The position numbers and the translations under genes were made by a program. The notes beneath the pieces were generated by a model, which did no database searches, was not told where the DNA came from, and was given only the letters and a program-made list of their open reading frames with translations. Shown here piece by piece: positions 9,465-18,464 of a DNA stretch of 54,975 bases. Within the stretch, counting starts at the first letter, position 1, and the number at the start of each line of letters is the position of its first letter. The stretch spans positions 1-54,975 of the forward strand of contig JAOMDR010000007.1 in the NCBI GenBank assembly GCA_028345575.1. The letters run 5' to 3'. This stretch comes from Candidatus Nitrosopelagicus sp. (GTDB taxonomy: Archaea; Thermoproteota; Nitrososphaeria; Nitrososphaerales; Nitrosopumilaceae).

Positions 9465-10028
9465 GTGGAATTAGATACAACCGATTTGAAGGTAATGGGT
9501 GCTGTGAAAAAAGGTCTCACAACATTTGGTGGGATAAAAAATGGAGTTCATTTGAAAAAGGACGAACTGGTAAAAATTTTAGATATTTTGGATAACAGTC
9601 AATTAATCTCATCAACAACTGGAACCGGATTATTAGGGCAGAAAAAATTAATTATCAACTTAACAGACAAAGGAGAAGAAAGAATTCAAGAGTATCTAGA
9701 AATGTTACGAGTTAAGTGGAAAGAAATGATTGATTTAGCAATAGCAGGCGAAAGAGACCAACTTGATCAAATAATTGTAGATAATCCATTCATGGTGAAC
9801 ATGATGGTATTTTTTGGAGTTACAGATTTGCCAACTCTGAGTAGACTAAATTTAAGATTCCTTTTGGAAGGAAAACATCTTTGCTACAAATGTAAAAAGG
9901 AGCTAAAAGGATTGATGCAAAAATTTGCAGTATCAGATGTTAGGAAATTTAATTTCAAACTACCTCGAGGAATGACTACACGGGATGACCTGTGTGCAGA
10001 TTGCTTTAACAGTCTAGGTAGATCGTGA
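9465..10028 (+). CDS. winged-helix protein with a C-terminal zinc-binding module
   Basis: A 187-residue protein starting with GTG. Residues about 5-75 form a winged helix (DELVKILDILDNSQLI, then a LLGQKKLIINLTDKGEERI wing). A helical section rich in Met and Phe follows (about 105-118). Two cysteine pairs, CYKC near 139 and CADC near 178, probably bind one zinc. The N-terminal two thirds align by eye with the protein at 40234-40749, which lacks the zinc module, so the two are paralogues. A DNA-binding regulator is likely; the target is unknown. Its end overlaps the convergent gene by 15 bp. Confidence 0.7.
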   Translation: MELDTTDLKVMGAVKKGLTTFGGIKNGVHLKKDELVKILDILDNSQLISSTTGTGLLGQKKLIINLTDKGEERIQEYLEMLRVKWKEMIDLAIAGERDQLDQIIVDNPFMVNMMVFFGVTDLPTLSRLNLRFLLEGKHLCYKCKKELKGLMQKFAVSDVRKFNFKLPRGMTTRDDLCADCFNSLGRS

Positions 10029-10268
10029 CATTCTTTTCTTAACTATCTGAAGTACAATTCTTGCAATAATTATACCGATTACAATAATTATAGCGTACGT
10101 CCAAATATCAGCTAAATCTTGATCTTCCTGTTGTGCCTCATCTAGAGGTTTTGAATCAAATTGAGCACCAGGAGCGAATACGTCCTTATCCATTACAGTC
10201 TCAGCAAAAGCAACACTAGGTACAATTGTAACTACCATGACAAATAATATAATTAAAAATAGATTCAA
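10014..10268 (-). CDS. small exported or membrane protein (84 aa)
   Basis: Begins with a clear signal peptide or first membrane segment (2-22, ending SVAFA), then a short acidic outside region (about 23-54) and a second hydrophobic span (about 55-75) with a basic tail (KKRMSR). Predicted topology: small extracytoplasmic loop anchored by the C-terminal helix. Function unknown. Confidence 0.65.
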   Translation of the reverse strand: MNLFLIILFVMVVTIVPSVAFAETVMDKDVFAPGAQFDSKPLDEAQQEDQDLADIWTYAIIIVIGIIIARIVLQIVKKRMSRST

Positions 10269-10309
10269 GTGACTTTTTTGGTGATTTGGGGGATTTAACG
10301 ATTTGTGAA

Positions 10310-10396
10310 TTAACCTAAAAAGTTGGTTACACCTAGAAAGAGACCAATGATGCTGATTAATACAACTACGACTCCCATTACCTGTTTGTCATTCAT
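10310..10396 (-). CDS. 28-residue single-span membrane peptide
   Basis: ATG at 10396, stop at 10310. The peptide MNDKQVMGVVVVLISIIG continues as a hydrophobic helix to the end. It lies upstream of the 84-residue membrane protein on the same strand, 41 bp away. Such micro-proteins often serve as subunits of membrane complexes, but nothing identifies a partner. Supported only by the intact hydrophobic frame. Confidence 0.45.
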   Translation of the reverse strand: MNDKQVMGVVVVLISIIGLFLGVTNFLG

Positions 10397-10453
10397 AATA
10401 ATTCTAAAAAAATGACCAATTTAACAATTCAGGGTGTTCGAATTTATTGAAAA

Positions 10454-11059
10454 TTAATTGAATTTGTTTTCAAAGACTACTTTATCTAATGATAATTGTC
10501 CACCACGTTCTGCTGCAGGGGAAGCAGCCTTTCCGACAACAATCATCATCACAATTATGTGTTCATCAGGAAGATTGATGATTTTTGCTATCTCATCATA
10601 TTCAAAACCAACCATAGGGCAAGAATCAAGACCCATTTGTTTTGCAGCAAGCATTATGGTTTGTGCTGCAAATCCACAAGAACGCATTGCCTCATCTCTT
10701 CTATTTTGAGGACTTTCAGAATATTTTTTGTGCATTGCATCTCGAACATGTTCTTGTTTTTCAAGAGGATGATTCTTCCAATATCTCATAGGATCGTCTT
10801 TCCATGCATCCATATTTCCACATAGTAAGATGACAAGTGACCCATCTAGCGGTTGAGCTTGATTTCGAGCAGCGACATGAATTTTTTCTTTTACTGCTTG
10901 ATCGGTTATGGTGACAAACCGCCAGTTTTGTTGATTGTAGCTGGTAGGAGAAAGTATTGTTAACTCCATCAATGATTTTACCTGTTCAGGACTCATTTTG
11001 TAGGTGTTATCAAATTTTTTTATTGCACGTCTTGTTTTAATTGCATCAAAAGTATCCAT
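10454..11059 (-). CDS. nitroreductase-family flavoprotein
   Basis: A 201-residue FMN-dependent NAD(P)H oxidoreductase of the nitroreductase fold. Signs: the N-terminal TRRAIKKFDNTYKM (FMN phosphate-binding arginines), SPTSYNQQNWRF (about 38-49), and the later GLDSCPMVGFEYDEI plus VGKAASPAAERGG near the C-terminus. Substrate unknown. It lies just downstream of the methylmalonyl-CoA operon on the same strand (26-bp gap), though no functional link is evident. Confidence 0.9.
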   Translation of the reverse strand: MDTFDAIKTRRAIKKFDNTYKMSPEQVKSLMELTILSPTSYNQQNWRFVTITDQAVKEKIHVAARNQAQPLDGSLVILLCGNMDAWKDDPMRYWKNHPLEKQEHVRDAMHKKYSESPQNRRDEAMRSCGFAAQTIMLAAKQMGLDSCPMVGFEYDEIAKIINLPDEHIIVMMIVVGKAASPAAERGGQLSLDKVVFENKFN

Positions 11060-11085
11060 TTTCTATATCAATTCCATTTTTTAAT

Positions 11086-11484
11086 TTATTTTTCAGGATG
11101 AGAGCATAATTCAGCCAGTACACCCTCTAATGATTTTGGGTGAATGAATGTGACTTTAGTTCCAGCAGAGCCAGGTCGAACCTTTCCCAAAAATTGTACT
11201 CCACAACCTTCCATTCTTTCTACCTCACCTTCAATGTTATCAGTTTCTAATGCCATGTGGTGTAGACCTGGACCTTTTTTATCAAGAAATTTTTTAATTG
11301 GACTATCATCTTTGGTGGGTTGCATCAACTCAATTCGTCCATTTTCCATAGAAATTATTGCAACCTTTACTCCTTCAGATTCCACTGTTTCAAATTCTAT
11401 TTCATCAATACCAAGTGCTTTTTGATACACCTTAGCTGACTCCTCTACATTATTTACCGCAATTGCGATGTGATCAATTTTCAT
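11086..11484 (-). CDS. mce: methylmalonyl-CoA epimerase
   Basis: A 132-residue glyoxalase-fold enzyme interconverting (S)- and (R)-methylmalonyl-CoA. It begins MKIDHIAIAV; likely metal ligands are H5, Q55 (in LMQPT), H75 or H76 (in GLHHMALE) and E125 (in GVLAEL). It follows directly on the mutase large subunit gene with no gap, so the genes form one operon with MeaB. In Nitrososphaerota this step belongs to the 3-hydroxypropionate/4-hydroxybutyrate CO2-fixation cycle. Confidence 0.96.
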   Translation of the reverse strand: MKIDHIAIAVNNVEESAKVYQKALGIDEIEFETVESEGVKVAIISMENGRIELMQPTKDDSPIKKFLDKKGPGLHHMALETDNIEGEVERMEGCGVQFLGKVRPGSAGTKVTFIHPKSLEGVLAELCSHPEK

Positions 11485-13083
11485 CTAAAATATCTCCTTT
11501 GGCCTATATTCACCAAATACTTCCCGTAACGTGTTACTGATTTCTCCAGTTGTAGCATATGTTTTAACAGAATCAAGTATGAATGGCATGATATTCTTAT
11601 CAGTCTCTGCCGCTGCCTGTAATTTTGATAATGCAGTATTAGTTTTTTTGTTATCTCTAGATTTTCGTAATGCCTTGATTGCTTTTTCTTGTTTTGCACC
11701 AAGGGAATCATCAATTCGTAGCAGTTTTTGTTTTGCCTCAACCTCATCTACAAATTTGTTGACGCCGACTAAAACTCGTGAAGAATCATCAACCTCTTTT
11801 TTGATACGATAAGCATTTTGTCTAATCTCTGCTTGGAAGAATCCTTTTTCTATTGCTTTGAGTGAGCCACCCATTTTATCAATTCTTTTGAGATATGCCC
11901 ATGTTTGTTCTTCAATCTCATCACACAATTCTTCTAGATAATGTGAGCCAGCCATTGGGTCTACTGTTTTTGTAATACCTGATTCAGATGCAACAATTTG
12001 TTGTGTTCTTAATGCAATTTTTGCAGACTCTTCAGTTGGTAAAGCCAATGCTTCATCTCTTGAATTGGTATGAAGAGATTGAGTTCCCCCCAATACAGCA
12101 GCCATTGTTTGCATTGCAACACGAACAATGTTGTTATCAGGTTGTTGTGCGGTAAGTGATTCACCACTAGTTTGAGTATGGAATTTTAATTGTAATGATT
12201 TTTCATTTTTAGCATGGAATCTTTCTTTTAAGATTTTTGCATATACTTTTCTTGCAACTCTGAACTTTGCTATTTCTTCAAAGAACTCAATAGTACAACA
12301 AAAGAAAAATGATAATCTTGGAGCAAACTCATCAATTTTTAATCCCTGTGCGATACATGTTTCAATGTATTCTATGGCATTTGCAATAGTAAATGCAATT
12401 TCTTGTACAGCATTTGATCCTGCTTCTCTTATGTGATAACCAGATATGGAGACAGGATACCATTGTGGAACCTCGGTTGCACAATAACCAATCATATCAC
12501 CGATTATACGCATCGACGGTTCAGGAGGATAGATGTACGTATTTCTTGCAATGTATTCCTTGAGTATGTCGTTTTGTGTGGTTCCTCGTAATTGTTTACT
12601 TGAGAATCCTTGAGATTGTCCTACGGCAATATAGTATGCAAGTAATGTGGATGCAGTTGCATTAATCGTCATTGATGTTGAAACTTTACCTAATTCAATT
12701 CCGTTGAAAACGGTCTGCATATCTTTTAGAGATGAAATTGATACACCTACCTTTCCTACCTCACCTTCGGCTTGTGGTGCATCAGGGTCATGACCAATTT
12801 GTGTAGGTAAATCAAATGCCATAGATATTCCAGTTTGCCCCTTATCCAACATGAACTTGTATCTCTTGTTACTTTGTGCAGCATCGCCGAATCCAGCATA
12901 CTGACGCATAGTCCAAAATCTATCTCGATACATTCCTTGATGAATACCACGTGTGTACGGGAATTTTCCAGGAACTTCTTTTGTTTTCTTTTTAGTGGAT
13001 TTTACATAAAATGGCTTAATTGGAATACTAGAATCTGTAACGTATTGTTTTTCTGCTAATTTTGTTTTCTTTTTCACTGCCAT
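11485..13083 (-). CDS. mcmA: methylmalonyl-CoA mutase, large (catalytic) subunit
   Basis: A 532-residue catalytic TIM-barrel subunit lacking the C-terminal B12-binding domain, which is encoded separately at 14085-14507. Family motifs: YTRGIHQGMYRDRFWTMRQYAG (about 44-65), AFDLPTQIGHDPD, FHTQTSGESLTAQQP (about 305-319), GGTQSLHTNSRDEA. It converts (R)-methylmalonyl-CoA to succinyl-CoA by a radical mechanism. Operon order on the minus strand is meaB, mcmA, mce. Two-subunit mutases of this kind are usual in archaea. Confidence 0.97.
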   Translation of the reverse strand: MAVKKKTKLAEKQYVTDSSIPIKPFYVKSTKKKTKEVPGKFPYTRGIHQGMYRDRFWTMRQYAGFGDAAQSNKRYKFMLDKGQTGISMAFDLPTQIGHDPDAPQAEGEVGKVGVSISSLKDMQTVFNGIELGKVSTSMTINATASTLLAYYIAVGQSQGFSSKQLRGTTQNDILKEYIARNTYIYPPEPSMRIIGDMIGYCATEVPQWYPVSISGYHIREAGSNAVQEIAFTIANAIEYIETCIAQGLKIDEFAPRLSFFFCCTIEFFEEIAKFRVARKVYAKILKERFHAKNEKSLQLKFHTQTSGESLTAQQPDNNIVRVAMQTMAAVLGGTQSLHTNSRDEALALPTEESAKIALRTQQIVASESGITKTVDPMAGSHYLEELCDEIEEQTWAYLKRIDKMGGSLKAIEKGFFQAEIRQNAYRIKKEVDDSSRVLVGVNKFVDEVEAKQKLLRIDDSLGAKQEKAIKALRKSRDNKKTNTALSKLQAAAETDKNIMPFILDSVKTYATTGEISNTLREVFGEYRPKEIF

Positions 13084-13089
13084 ATTTTA

Positions 13090-14007
13090 TCACTTTATGA
13101 AATTTTTTGTCAGCTTGTCTGCTGCCTCAAACGGATCCATTTTTTTTTCTTGTACCTTTTTCAAATATGAAGAAAATGACTTGTTTTTACCAATCATTAT
13201 TGAAATTTCCTGTCTAACGTTATTTAAAATAATATCTTCTAATTCAGATTTTAGCCGAGTTTTCTCAGAACTCTGTTTATCCTTTATTTTTTGTTTCATT
13301 AATTCCTTTAACTTTGAAGCTAACTCTTTGATTCCCTTGTTTTTCTTCACAGATGTTTTGAGGATTATTGCTTCTTCTTCTGCAGTTCCAATAAAATCTT
13401 GTAATGCCTGAAATAGTTGTGTTGCACCATCCAAGTCACTCTTGTTTACCAAATAGATATCACCAATTTCTGTAATTCCTGCTTTTATGGTTTGAATGCT
13501 ATCTCCAGTATGTGGATTAAATGTGACAACGGTAATATCTGCAATTTTTGAAATGTCAACTTCTGTTTGCCCCGCCCCAACACTTTCAATTATTATTGGA
13601 TTGAATCCGGCATATTCTAGTACACGTAAACTATTCCTAACCGAGTGCGCAATGGCACCAGTTGCACCACGAGATGCAATACTTCGAATATAGGTTCCAG
13701 TATCAGTTGATTCTGACATTCTAACACGGTCACCTAAGATAGCACCACCTGTAACATGGCTAGTAGGATCTACTGCCAATACAGCAGGTTTCATCTTTAG
13801 TTTTTTCATCTCCATTGATAATTTGTTTATGAGAGATGATTTTCCAGCACCGGCAGGACCTGTGATTCCAATAACAATTGCCTTGCCAGATGTTTTGTAT
13901 ATTTTTTTGATTAATTGACGTGCCTCTTTTGGGTCATTTTCCATTATGGATATAGCCTTTGCAATCGCACCTCTCTTTGCTTTTTTTAAATCTGGAAGCA
14001 TTGCCAT
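13090..14007 (-). CDS. meaB: MeaB/ArgK-type G-protein chaperone of methylmalonyl-CoA mutase
   Basis: A SIMIBI GTPase that guards and reloads cobalamin in methylmalonyl-CoA mutase. It has the Walker A GPAGAGKSSL, AVDPTSHVTGGAILGDRVRM, ESVGAGQTEVDI and NKSDLDG. The longest frame begins at a TTG at 14067, but I chose the ATG at 14007 (MAMLPDLKKAK): a TATA-like element near 14031-14039 sits about 27 bp upstream of it, and the extra 20 residues look unrelated to the family. The protein is then 305 residues. It lies 6 bp upstream of mcmA. Confidence 0.95.
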   Translation of the reverse strand: MAMLPDLKKAKRGAIAKAISIMENDPKEARQLIKKIYKTSGKAIVIGITGPAGAGKSSLINKLSMEMKKLKMKPAVLAVDPTSHVTGGAILGDRVRMSESTDTGTYIRSIASRGATGAIAHSVRNSLRVLEYAGFNPIIIESVGAGQTEVDISKIADITVVTFNPHTGDSIQTIKAGITEIGDIYLVNKSDLDGATQLFQALQDFIGTAEEEAIILKTSVKKNKGIKELASKLKELMKQKIKDKQSSEKTRLKSELEDIILNNVRQEISIMIGKNKSFSSYLKKVQEKKMDPFEAADKLTKNFIK

Positions 14008-14084
14008 ACAAAACCGTCTCATCCCTTGATTAAAAATCTTAGATGTAAAGAAAGATTTTAAAGCCAAATTTTAAGAATTAAGTC

Positions 14085-14507
14085 ATGAAGCAAAAGGTAC
14101 AATCACGACGCGTTAAAATTCTAGTTGCAAAATTGGGTCTAGACGGTCATGATAGAGGTGCCCTAATCCTATGTAGAGCATTCAGAGATGCAGGAATGGA
14201 GGTAATCTATTCAGGATTATTTGCTACACCAGACAGAATTGCACAAATTGTAGAAGATGAAGATGCAGACGCTGTTGCCTTAAGTTTGCTTAATGGGGCT
14301 CACGGAACATTATTTCCAAGAGTTGTAAAAGAATTGAAAAAGAAAAGGATCAATGATGTGCTTGTTGTCGGAGGAGGAGTAATACCTGAAGAAGATAAAA
14401 AAGCATTAGAAAAATCAGGAGTTACAGGAAACTTTGGTCCAGGAACATCACTAGATTTGATAATCGAGCATATTACAAAAGGCGTTTCTAAACTAAGAAA
14501 ATTATAA
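14085..14507 (+). CDS. methylmalonyl-CoA mutase, B12-binding small subunit
   Basis: A 140-residue cobalamin-binding Rossmann domain with the base-off/His-on motif DGHDRG (H22 is the lower cobalt ligand), SLLNGAHGTLFP and VVGGGVIPEED. It completes the mutase whose catalytic subunit is on the opposite strand. The gene is divergent to meaB; a TATA-like GATTTTAAAG (14054-14063) lies about 26 bp before its ATG. Convergent with ilvC, 2-bp gap. Confidence 0.96.
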   Translation: MKQKVQSRRVKILVAKLGLDGHDRGALILCRAFRDAGMEVIYSGLFATPDRIAQIVEDEDADAVALSLLNGAHGTLFPRVVKELKKKRINDVLVVGGGVIPEEDKKALEKSGVTGNFGPGTSLDLIIEHITKGVSKLRKL

Positions 14508-14509
14508 GT

Positions 14510-15508
14510 TTATTCAGTAGAATCAGGCCACATCATCTTTCTCATCTGTTTTCCTACAGTTTCGATTTGATGACCATCCAAGTCTTTCATGTATTTATCA
14601 AATGCAGCCTTTCCTTCGTTTTGATAATTATCAATCCATTCTTTGTTGAATGTTCCGTCTTGAATCATTGTTAGAACTTTTTTCATGTTTTCTTTTGTAT
14701 CAGGTGTCATTACCATTGGACCTCTTGTTAATCCACCGTATCTTGCAGTCTCTGAAACACGTCTCCACATTCCATTAATTCCATATCTTTGAATCATATC
14801 TACAATTAATTTTAATTCGTGTAATACCTCAAAGTATGCAATTTCTGGTTGATAACCTGCTTCTACTAGAGTTTCAAATGCATTAACTACCATTGAAGCT
14901 GAACCTCCACATAAATCGGCTTGTTCTCCGAACCAGTCAGTTTCTACTTCTTCTTTGAATGTTGTTTGTATTAATCCTGCACGTGCACTACCAATTGCTT
15001 TTGCAATTCCTAATGTTCTATCCCATGCTTTTCCTGTTTTATCTTGTTCAACTGCAACAATTGATGGAGTTCCAAAGTTTTGTAGATATGTCTCTCTAAC
15101 TTTAGAGCCAGGACCTTTTGGTGCAACCATGATTAGATCAACGTTTTCTGGTGCGTCAATCCATTTCCAGTAAATTGCTGCTGCATGTGAAAATGATAAT
15201 GCTTTTCCATCAGATAGGTTTGGACCAATCTCTTCTTTGTACACTTTGGCTTGAACCATATCAGGAATTAAAATATGAACAATGTCTGCTTTTTTTGTGG
15301 CATCAGATACTGACATGACTTCATGACCATCATCTTTTGCTTTTTGCCATGTTGGACTGCCCTCTTTTAGACCAACAATAACTTTGAGACCTGAGTCTTT
15401 CATGTTGTTTGCCTGTGCATCACCTTGGATACCGTATCCAATTACTGCGACAGTTTGGTCTTTGATAGGGTCAAGACTAATGTCTGCGTCTTTCCATGTC
15501 TTTGCCAT
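14510..15508 (-). CDS. ilvC: ketol-acid reductoisomerase
   Basis: Second step of valine/isoleucine synthesis: NADPH- and magnesium-dependent isomeroreduction. The Rossmann motif GYGIQG near 25-30, HILIPDMVQ, the catalytic VAPKGPGSKVR region, and FKEEVETDWFGEQADLCGG with metal-binding acidic residues are present; the length fits class I enzymes. The longest frame begins with TTG at 15526, but ATG at 15508 (MAKTWKDADI) is preferred because a TATA element is centred 25 bp upstream of it. The same element seems to serve the divergent gene at 15557. Confidence 0.97.
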   Translation of the reverse strand: MAKTWKDADISLDPIKDQTVAVIGYGIQGDAQANNMKDSGLKVIVGLKEGSPTWQKAKDDGHEVMSVSDATKKADIVHILIPDMVQAKVYKEEIGPNLSDGKALSFSHAAAIYWKWIDAPENVDLIMVAPKGPGSKVRETYLQNFGTPSIVAVEQDKTGKAWDRTLGIAKAIGSARAGLIQTTFKEEVETDWFGEQADLCGGSASMVVNAFETLVEAGYQPEIAYFEVLHELKLIVDMIQRYGINGMWRRVSETARYGGLTRGPMVMTPDTKENMKKVLTMIQDGTFNKEWIDNYQNEGKAAFDKYMKDLDGHQIETVGKQMRKMMWPDSTE

Positions 15509-15528
15509 ACTAAAATTCAAAGTCAATT

Positions 15529-15538
15529 CTATATAATC
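15529..15538. promoter_or_regulatory. shared TATA element between ilvC and a small membrane protein gene
   Basis: CTATATAATC lies midway between two start codons 49 bp apart: about 25 bp from the ilvC ATG (15508, minus) and 24 bp from the ATG at 15557 (plus). No second TATA-like element is visible in the gap. Confidence 0.55.
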
Positions 15539-15556
15539 TATGCAATAATCAAGTTC

Positions 15557-15796
15557 ATGATTACAGATAATCCAAAATTTGTAAAGTTACTAATAATTGC
15601 AATATTTGCAATTGTAGTTCCTCTTAGCATTATAGGAATTAACATGTATGAGAAAAACGTTACAAATCCTCGAATATGGGAAGGATGGACATGTAGTGAA
15701 ATGGAGAAATTTGCATTAGAAGATAGAGATGATAGTCTAAACGATTATCAGGCAAGTAAATTTCACGAGGATTTGTCAGAATGTCTTTCTAGATAA
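15557..15796 (+). CDS. small membrane-anchored protein (79 aa)
   Basis: Starts at the ATG at 15557 (MITDNPKFVKLL), placed by the TATA element about 24 bp upstream; an apparent longer frame from 15425 would read through ilvC coding sequence and is rejected. One N-terminal membrane segment (about 8-27) is followed by an acidic outside domain with two cysteines (WTCSEMEKF and DLSECLSR). Its stop abuts the convergent zinc-ribbon gene. Function unknown. Confidence 0.65.
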   Translation: MITDNPKFVKLLIIAIFAIVVPLSIIGINMYEKNVTNPRIWEGWTCSEMEKFALEDRDDSLNDYQASKFHEDLSECLSR

Positions 15797-15916
15797 TTAT
15801 AAAGTAATTATTTTTTTGCAACTTGCACATTGGAGCTTTACTCCGTTATCTTCTAGTCTTTCAAATTTTTTAGAACCACATTCAGGACATATTGGACATG
15901 CTCTTGCAGGTTTCAT
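15797..15916 (-). CDS. 39-residue zinc-ribbon protein
   Basis: ATG at 15916 overlaps the stop of the upstream SelB-like gene (ATGA), implying translational coupling. The peptide has CPIC-PEC near 7-13 (C7, C10, C13) and CASC at 30-33, a compact zinc ribbon with a basic end. It is probably a working partner of the upstream translation-factor-like protein. Confidence 0.65.
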   Translation of the reverse strand: MKPARACPICPECGSKKFERLEDNGVKLQCASCKKIITL

Positions 15917-16830
15917 TGTGGCACACCGCTTCCAATTATGCGAACAGTGTTCGATTCAGGTTTTAGTAGTACACATACATCACCAGGCATTACAATAACC
16001 GGTTTTTCAAATGTAAGTTTCATAGGAGATACGGATGCAAATTTTGCAGCCTTTATCTGAAGACCTACACTTACAAGACACATTTGATTTTCTGCCAAAG
16101 TTGATTTGAAGAACTGATTTTGTTTATAGTCTATAGTAAGTTCAGTTACTGTTTTGATTGAACTATCATTTGATAAGACATCACCACGAGTTATCTCATC
16201 ATGTTTGATATTTTTAAGAGATAATCCAACTCTAGCAGGAGAAATGGATTCTTTGATATCATCGTCATGCATCTGAATTGATTTTACCATCGCTTCAATT
16301 TCAGAGGGATAGTGCTGAATCTTATCATATTGAGTAATTTTTCCAGACAGAACCTTTCCTAATGCCACGGTTCCCACACCTTTGACATCAAATGTATGAT
16401 CAATTACAATACTGGTACTTCCATCTTTTTTTGCAACGGTAAAGTTTGCTAATTCTTCTTTAATTTTATCCTGTTCAACTTTCGTGTATCCTTCAATTAC
16501 AGTTCCCTTTATCATTAAATCTAATCTAGCCTCATCAACATCATATGAATGAGATAAAATTCCATCTTTTTTTCCAAGCGCATCTAATGCAAGAATTTGT
16601 TCACCCGTAAATTTATCCAATGTATTTACATGAAAGATTACGTATTCTGCTAACGCAATTGCCTGAAATAGAGGTTGGATTTTTTCGGGAAATCCATTTG
16701 GAGTTACAAATGTGTAAATTTTTTCCGCTTCTTTTCTATCAAATAATGTTAGATCAGTAGACGTACCTTTTTTGCCAAAATCAGTTGCAATTGATTGGTC
16801 ACCTAAGATTACAAAATTTACAGACTCCAT
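15913..16830 (-). CDS. SelB/EF-Tu-like protein with a degenerate G domain
   Basis: A 305-residue protein with the two beta-barrel domains of translational GTPases. Domain 2 is evident at about 147-168 (FDVKGVGTVALGKVLSGKI, as in SelB) and domain 3 at about 225-305. The first 120 residues occupy the place of the G domain, but the P-loop is absent (LGDQSIATDFGKKG) and there is no NKxD, so GTP binding is unlikely. Known archaeal SelB-like paralogues lose GTPase motifs in this way. It sits between a YchF-type GTPase gene (15-bp gap) and a coupled zinc ribbon, which suggests a ribosome- or tRNA-linked role. Confidence 0.8.
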   Translation of the reverse strand: MESVNFVILGDQSIATDFGKKGTSTDLTLFDRKEAEKIYTFVTPNGFPEKIQPLFQAIALAEYVIFHVNTLDKFTGEQILALDALGKKDGILSHSYDVDEARLDLMIKGTVIEGYTKVEQDKIKEELANFTVAKKDGSTSIVIDHTFDVKGVGTVALGKVLSGKITQYDKIQHYPSEIEAMVKSIQMHDDDIKESISPARVGLSLKNIKHDEITRGDVLSNDSSIKTVTELTIDYKQNQFFKSTLAENQMCLVSVGLQIKAAKFASVSPMKLTFEKPVIVMPGDVCVLLKPESNTVRIIGSGVPQ

Positions 16831-16845
16831 TGATAACCACTAATT

Positions 16846-18066
16846 TTATCCAGAGGCTTTCTTTGTTGCGCTTACTAGTGAAATAACATCTCTATCTCGC
16901 AACTGATAGTGGGTTGGCAATCTAAGATTGTACCTCAAATCTTTTGCATGTAATAATCCCTTTGATAATCCGGTGTGAATTTCATTTGCCAAGTCTTTTA
17001 CGGTTGCTCCATCTTTGAGTAAAATCAAATCAGGAAGTATGTGTCCTTTTTTATCAGAAAGTTTATTCTCATCAGCGACGGGGTAAACTGCATTCATTTT
17101 TAATAATTTGAAGACGGTGACATTTATTGCAAATTGAACTCCAGTTCGCATATATTCACCCATGATATCTTGTTTGATGAAATTTAGTGCGTTTGTTTGT
17201 TTATCGTTTAATTCTTCAGGTTTAACAATATCAAACTGCTCAGATCCTGGAGAATATTTTATCAAATCTTGCTGTTCTGCACGTCTTAGAGTTAACTCAC
17301 TATCAGCACTTGCAGGGACAGTGATGACTTCATTATATCGTTCACGAAGACGATTAAAGTTTTTGTCAGCACCAGGAACATCAATTTTGTTTGCAACTAT
17401 GAGAGTAGGTTTTGAAATTTTACGTAAAATTTTTGCAAATTCTTTTGTTTGACCCATATCAAAGTCATCAAAAGCAATTTCTTCTAAATTGGTAGTTTTT
17501 AGTGCCTGAATTACATGTGATTTTTTAACACCAATTCCTTGGTATAGCTCAGTTAATGCATCAACTTGATCTGTACCATCACGAATATTTTTAGAAAGTT
17601 TATCTCTATTTCCTTCCAGAATTTTTTGATACCACATTACCAACTCTTCTTCAATGTCAGCAAAGTCAGATACAGGATCACCAGAACCAGGTTCTGTTAT
17701 TTTTCCTGTTGCATCTATACTTCCAGAGCAATCAACAACATGTAACAATGCATCAGATTGTGCAGCAATAGAAAGAAATTGGTTTCCCAATCCCTTCCCT
17801 TTCCATGCATCTTTGATTAATCCAGGTAAATCAATTAATTCGATAGGAATGTAACGCCATCCGTCAACACATTTTGAATTGTTTGGTTCATCTTGAACAT
17901 TAAACTCCATATGAACACACAAAGTAATTGCCTGACCAGTTCCTGTTTGTGGTTTTTTTGTTGTAAATGGATATGTGGAAATTTCAGTAGATGCTAATGT
18001 TGCAGAATTGAAGAAGGTGGTTTTGCCAGTATTTGTTTTACCTATAATTCCAATCTTTATCGCCAT
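16846..18066 (-). CDS. OBG/YchF-family translation-associated GTPase with TGS domain
   Basis: A 406-residue P-loop GTPase. G1 is GKTNTGKTT (9-17), G3 is DLPG and G4 is NKID, so unlike bacterial YchF (which prefers ATP) it keeps a standard guanine-specificity motif. A helical insert carrying GNRDKLSKNIRDG interrupts the G domain, and a C-terminal TGS domain (about 325-400) ends the protein. Such proteins bind ribosomes. It is in a minus-strand run with the SelB-like gene downstream. Confidence 0.92.
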   Translation of the reverse strand: MAIKIGIIGKTNTGKTTFFNSATLASTEISTYPFTTKKPQTGTGQAITLCVHMEFNVQDEPNNSKCVDGWRYIPIELIDLPGLIKDAWKGKGLGNQFLSIAAQSDALLHVVDCSGSIDATGKITEPGSGDPVSDFADIEEELVMWYQKILEGNRDKLSKNIRDGTDQVDALTELYQGIGVKKSHVIQALKTTNLEEIAFDDFDMGQTKEFAKILRKISKPTLIVANKIDVPGADKNFNRLRERYNEVITVPASADSELTLRRAEQQDLIKYSPGSEQFDIVKPEELNDKQTNALNFIKQDIMGEYMRTGVQFAINVTVFKLLKMNAVYPVADENKLSDKKGHILPDLILLKDGATVKDLANEIHTGLSKGLLHAKDLRYNLRLPTHYQLRDRDVISLVSATKKASG

Positions 18067-18098
18067 GAATTATTTTCCATTTTATTGTATTTATCTGA

Positions 18099-18464
18099 TT
18101 ATTTTTTGAGTTTGTTTTCTATATTTGATATTGAATTTTGAATTTCTTTTAGATTCCATTTAATCTCATCTAATTCTTCAGGAGTGATTTCATCATGCCA
18201 TTTTTCAAGCATTGTTTTTGTGATTTCAGTACAATTGTACAAAACGGCCCAGTATGGATGATGCTCTGCAGTTGTGTATGCCAATTCTGCCGTATCATCT
18301 ACCCCAAGTTTTGCTCTTGTGACAGAATCCATTTTTTCACCAAAAATTTTTACAGAGTCATATTCGAGATTTGATTCCATCTTTATCTGAGTCTGTTTTT
18401 TCTCAAATTTTTCTACTAAAAGTTGAAGCTCGTCATAAAATGCTTGAAATGAATTATCAGACAT
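18099..18464 (-). CDS. uncharacterised helical protein (121 aa)
   Basis: Mostly helical and charged, with coiled-coil-like ends (LQLLVEKFEKKQTQIK at about 14-29 and NLKEIQNSISNIENKLKK at the C-terminus). The middle carries TAELAYTTAEHHPYWAVLYN. Its ATG overlaps the stop of the upstream CoA-binding gene by 1 bp, so it is in the same operon. No family recognised. Confidence 0.7.
   Translation of the reverse strand: MSDNSFQAFYDELQLLVEKFEKKQTQIKMESNLEYDSVKIFGEKMDSVTRAKLGVDDTAELAYTTAEHHPYWAVLYNCTEITKTMLEKWHDEITPEELDEIKWNLKEIQNSISNIENKLKK

Noticed and set aside
15425-15556. N-terminal extension of the small membrane protein upstream of 15557
   Set aside because: It would run through ilvC coding sequence and its promoter; the TATA spacing supports the ATG at 15557.
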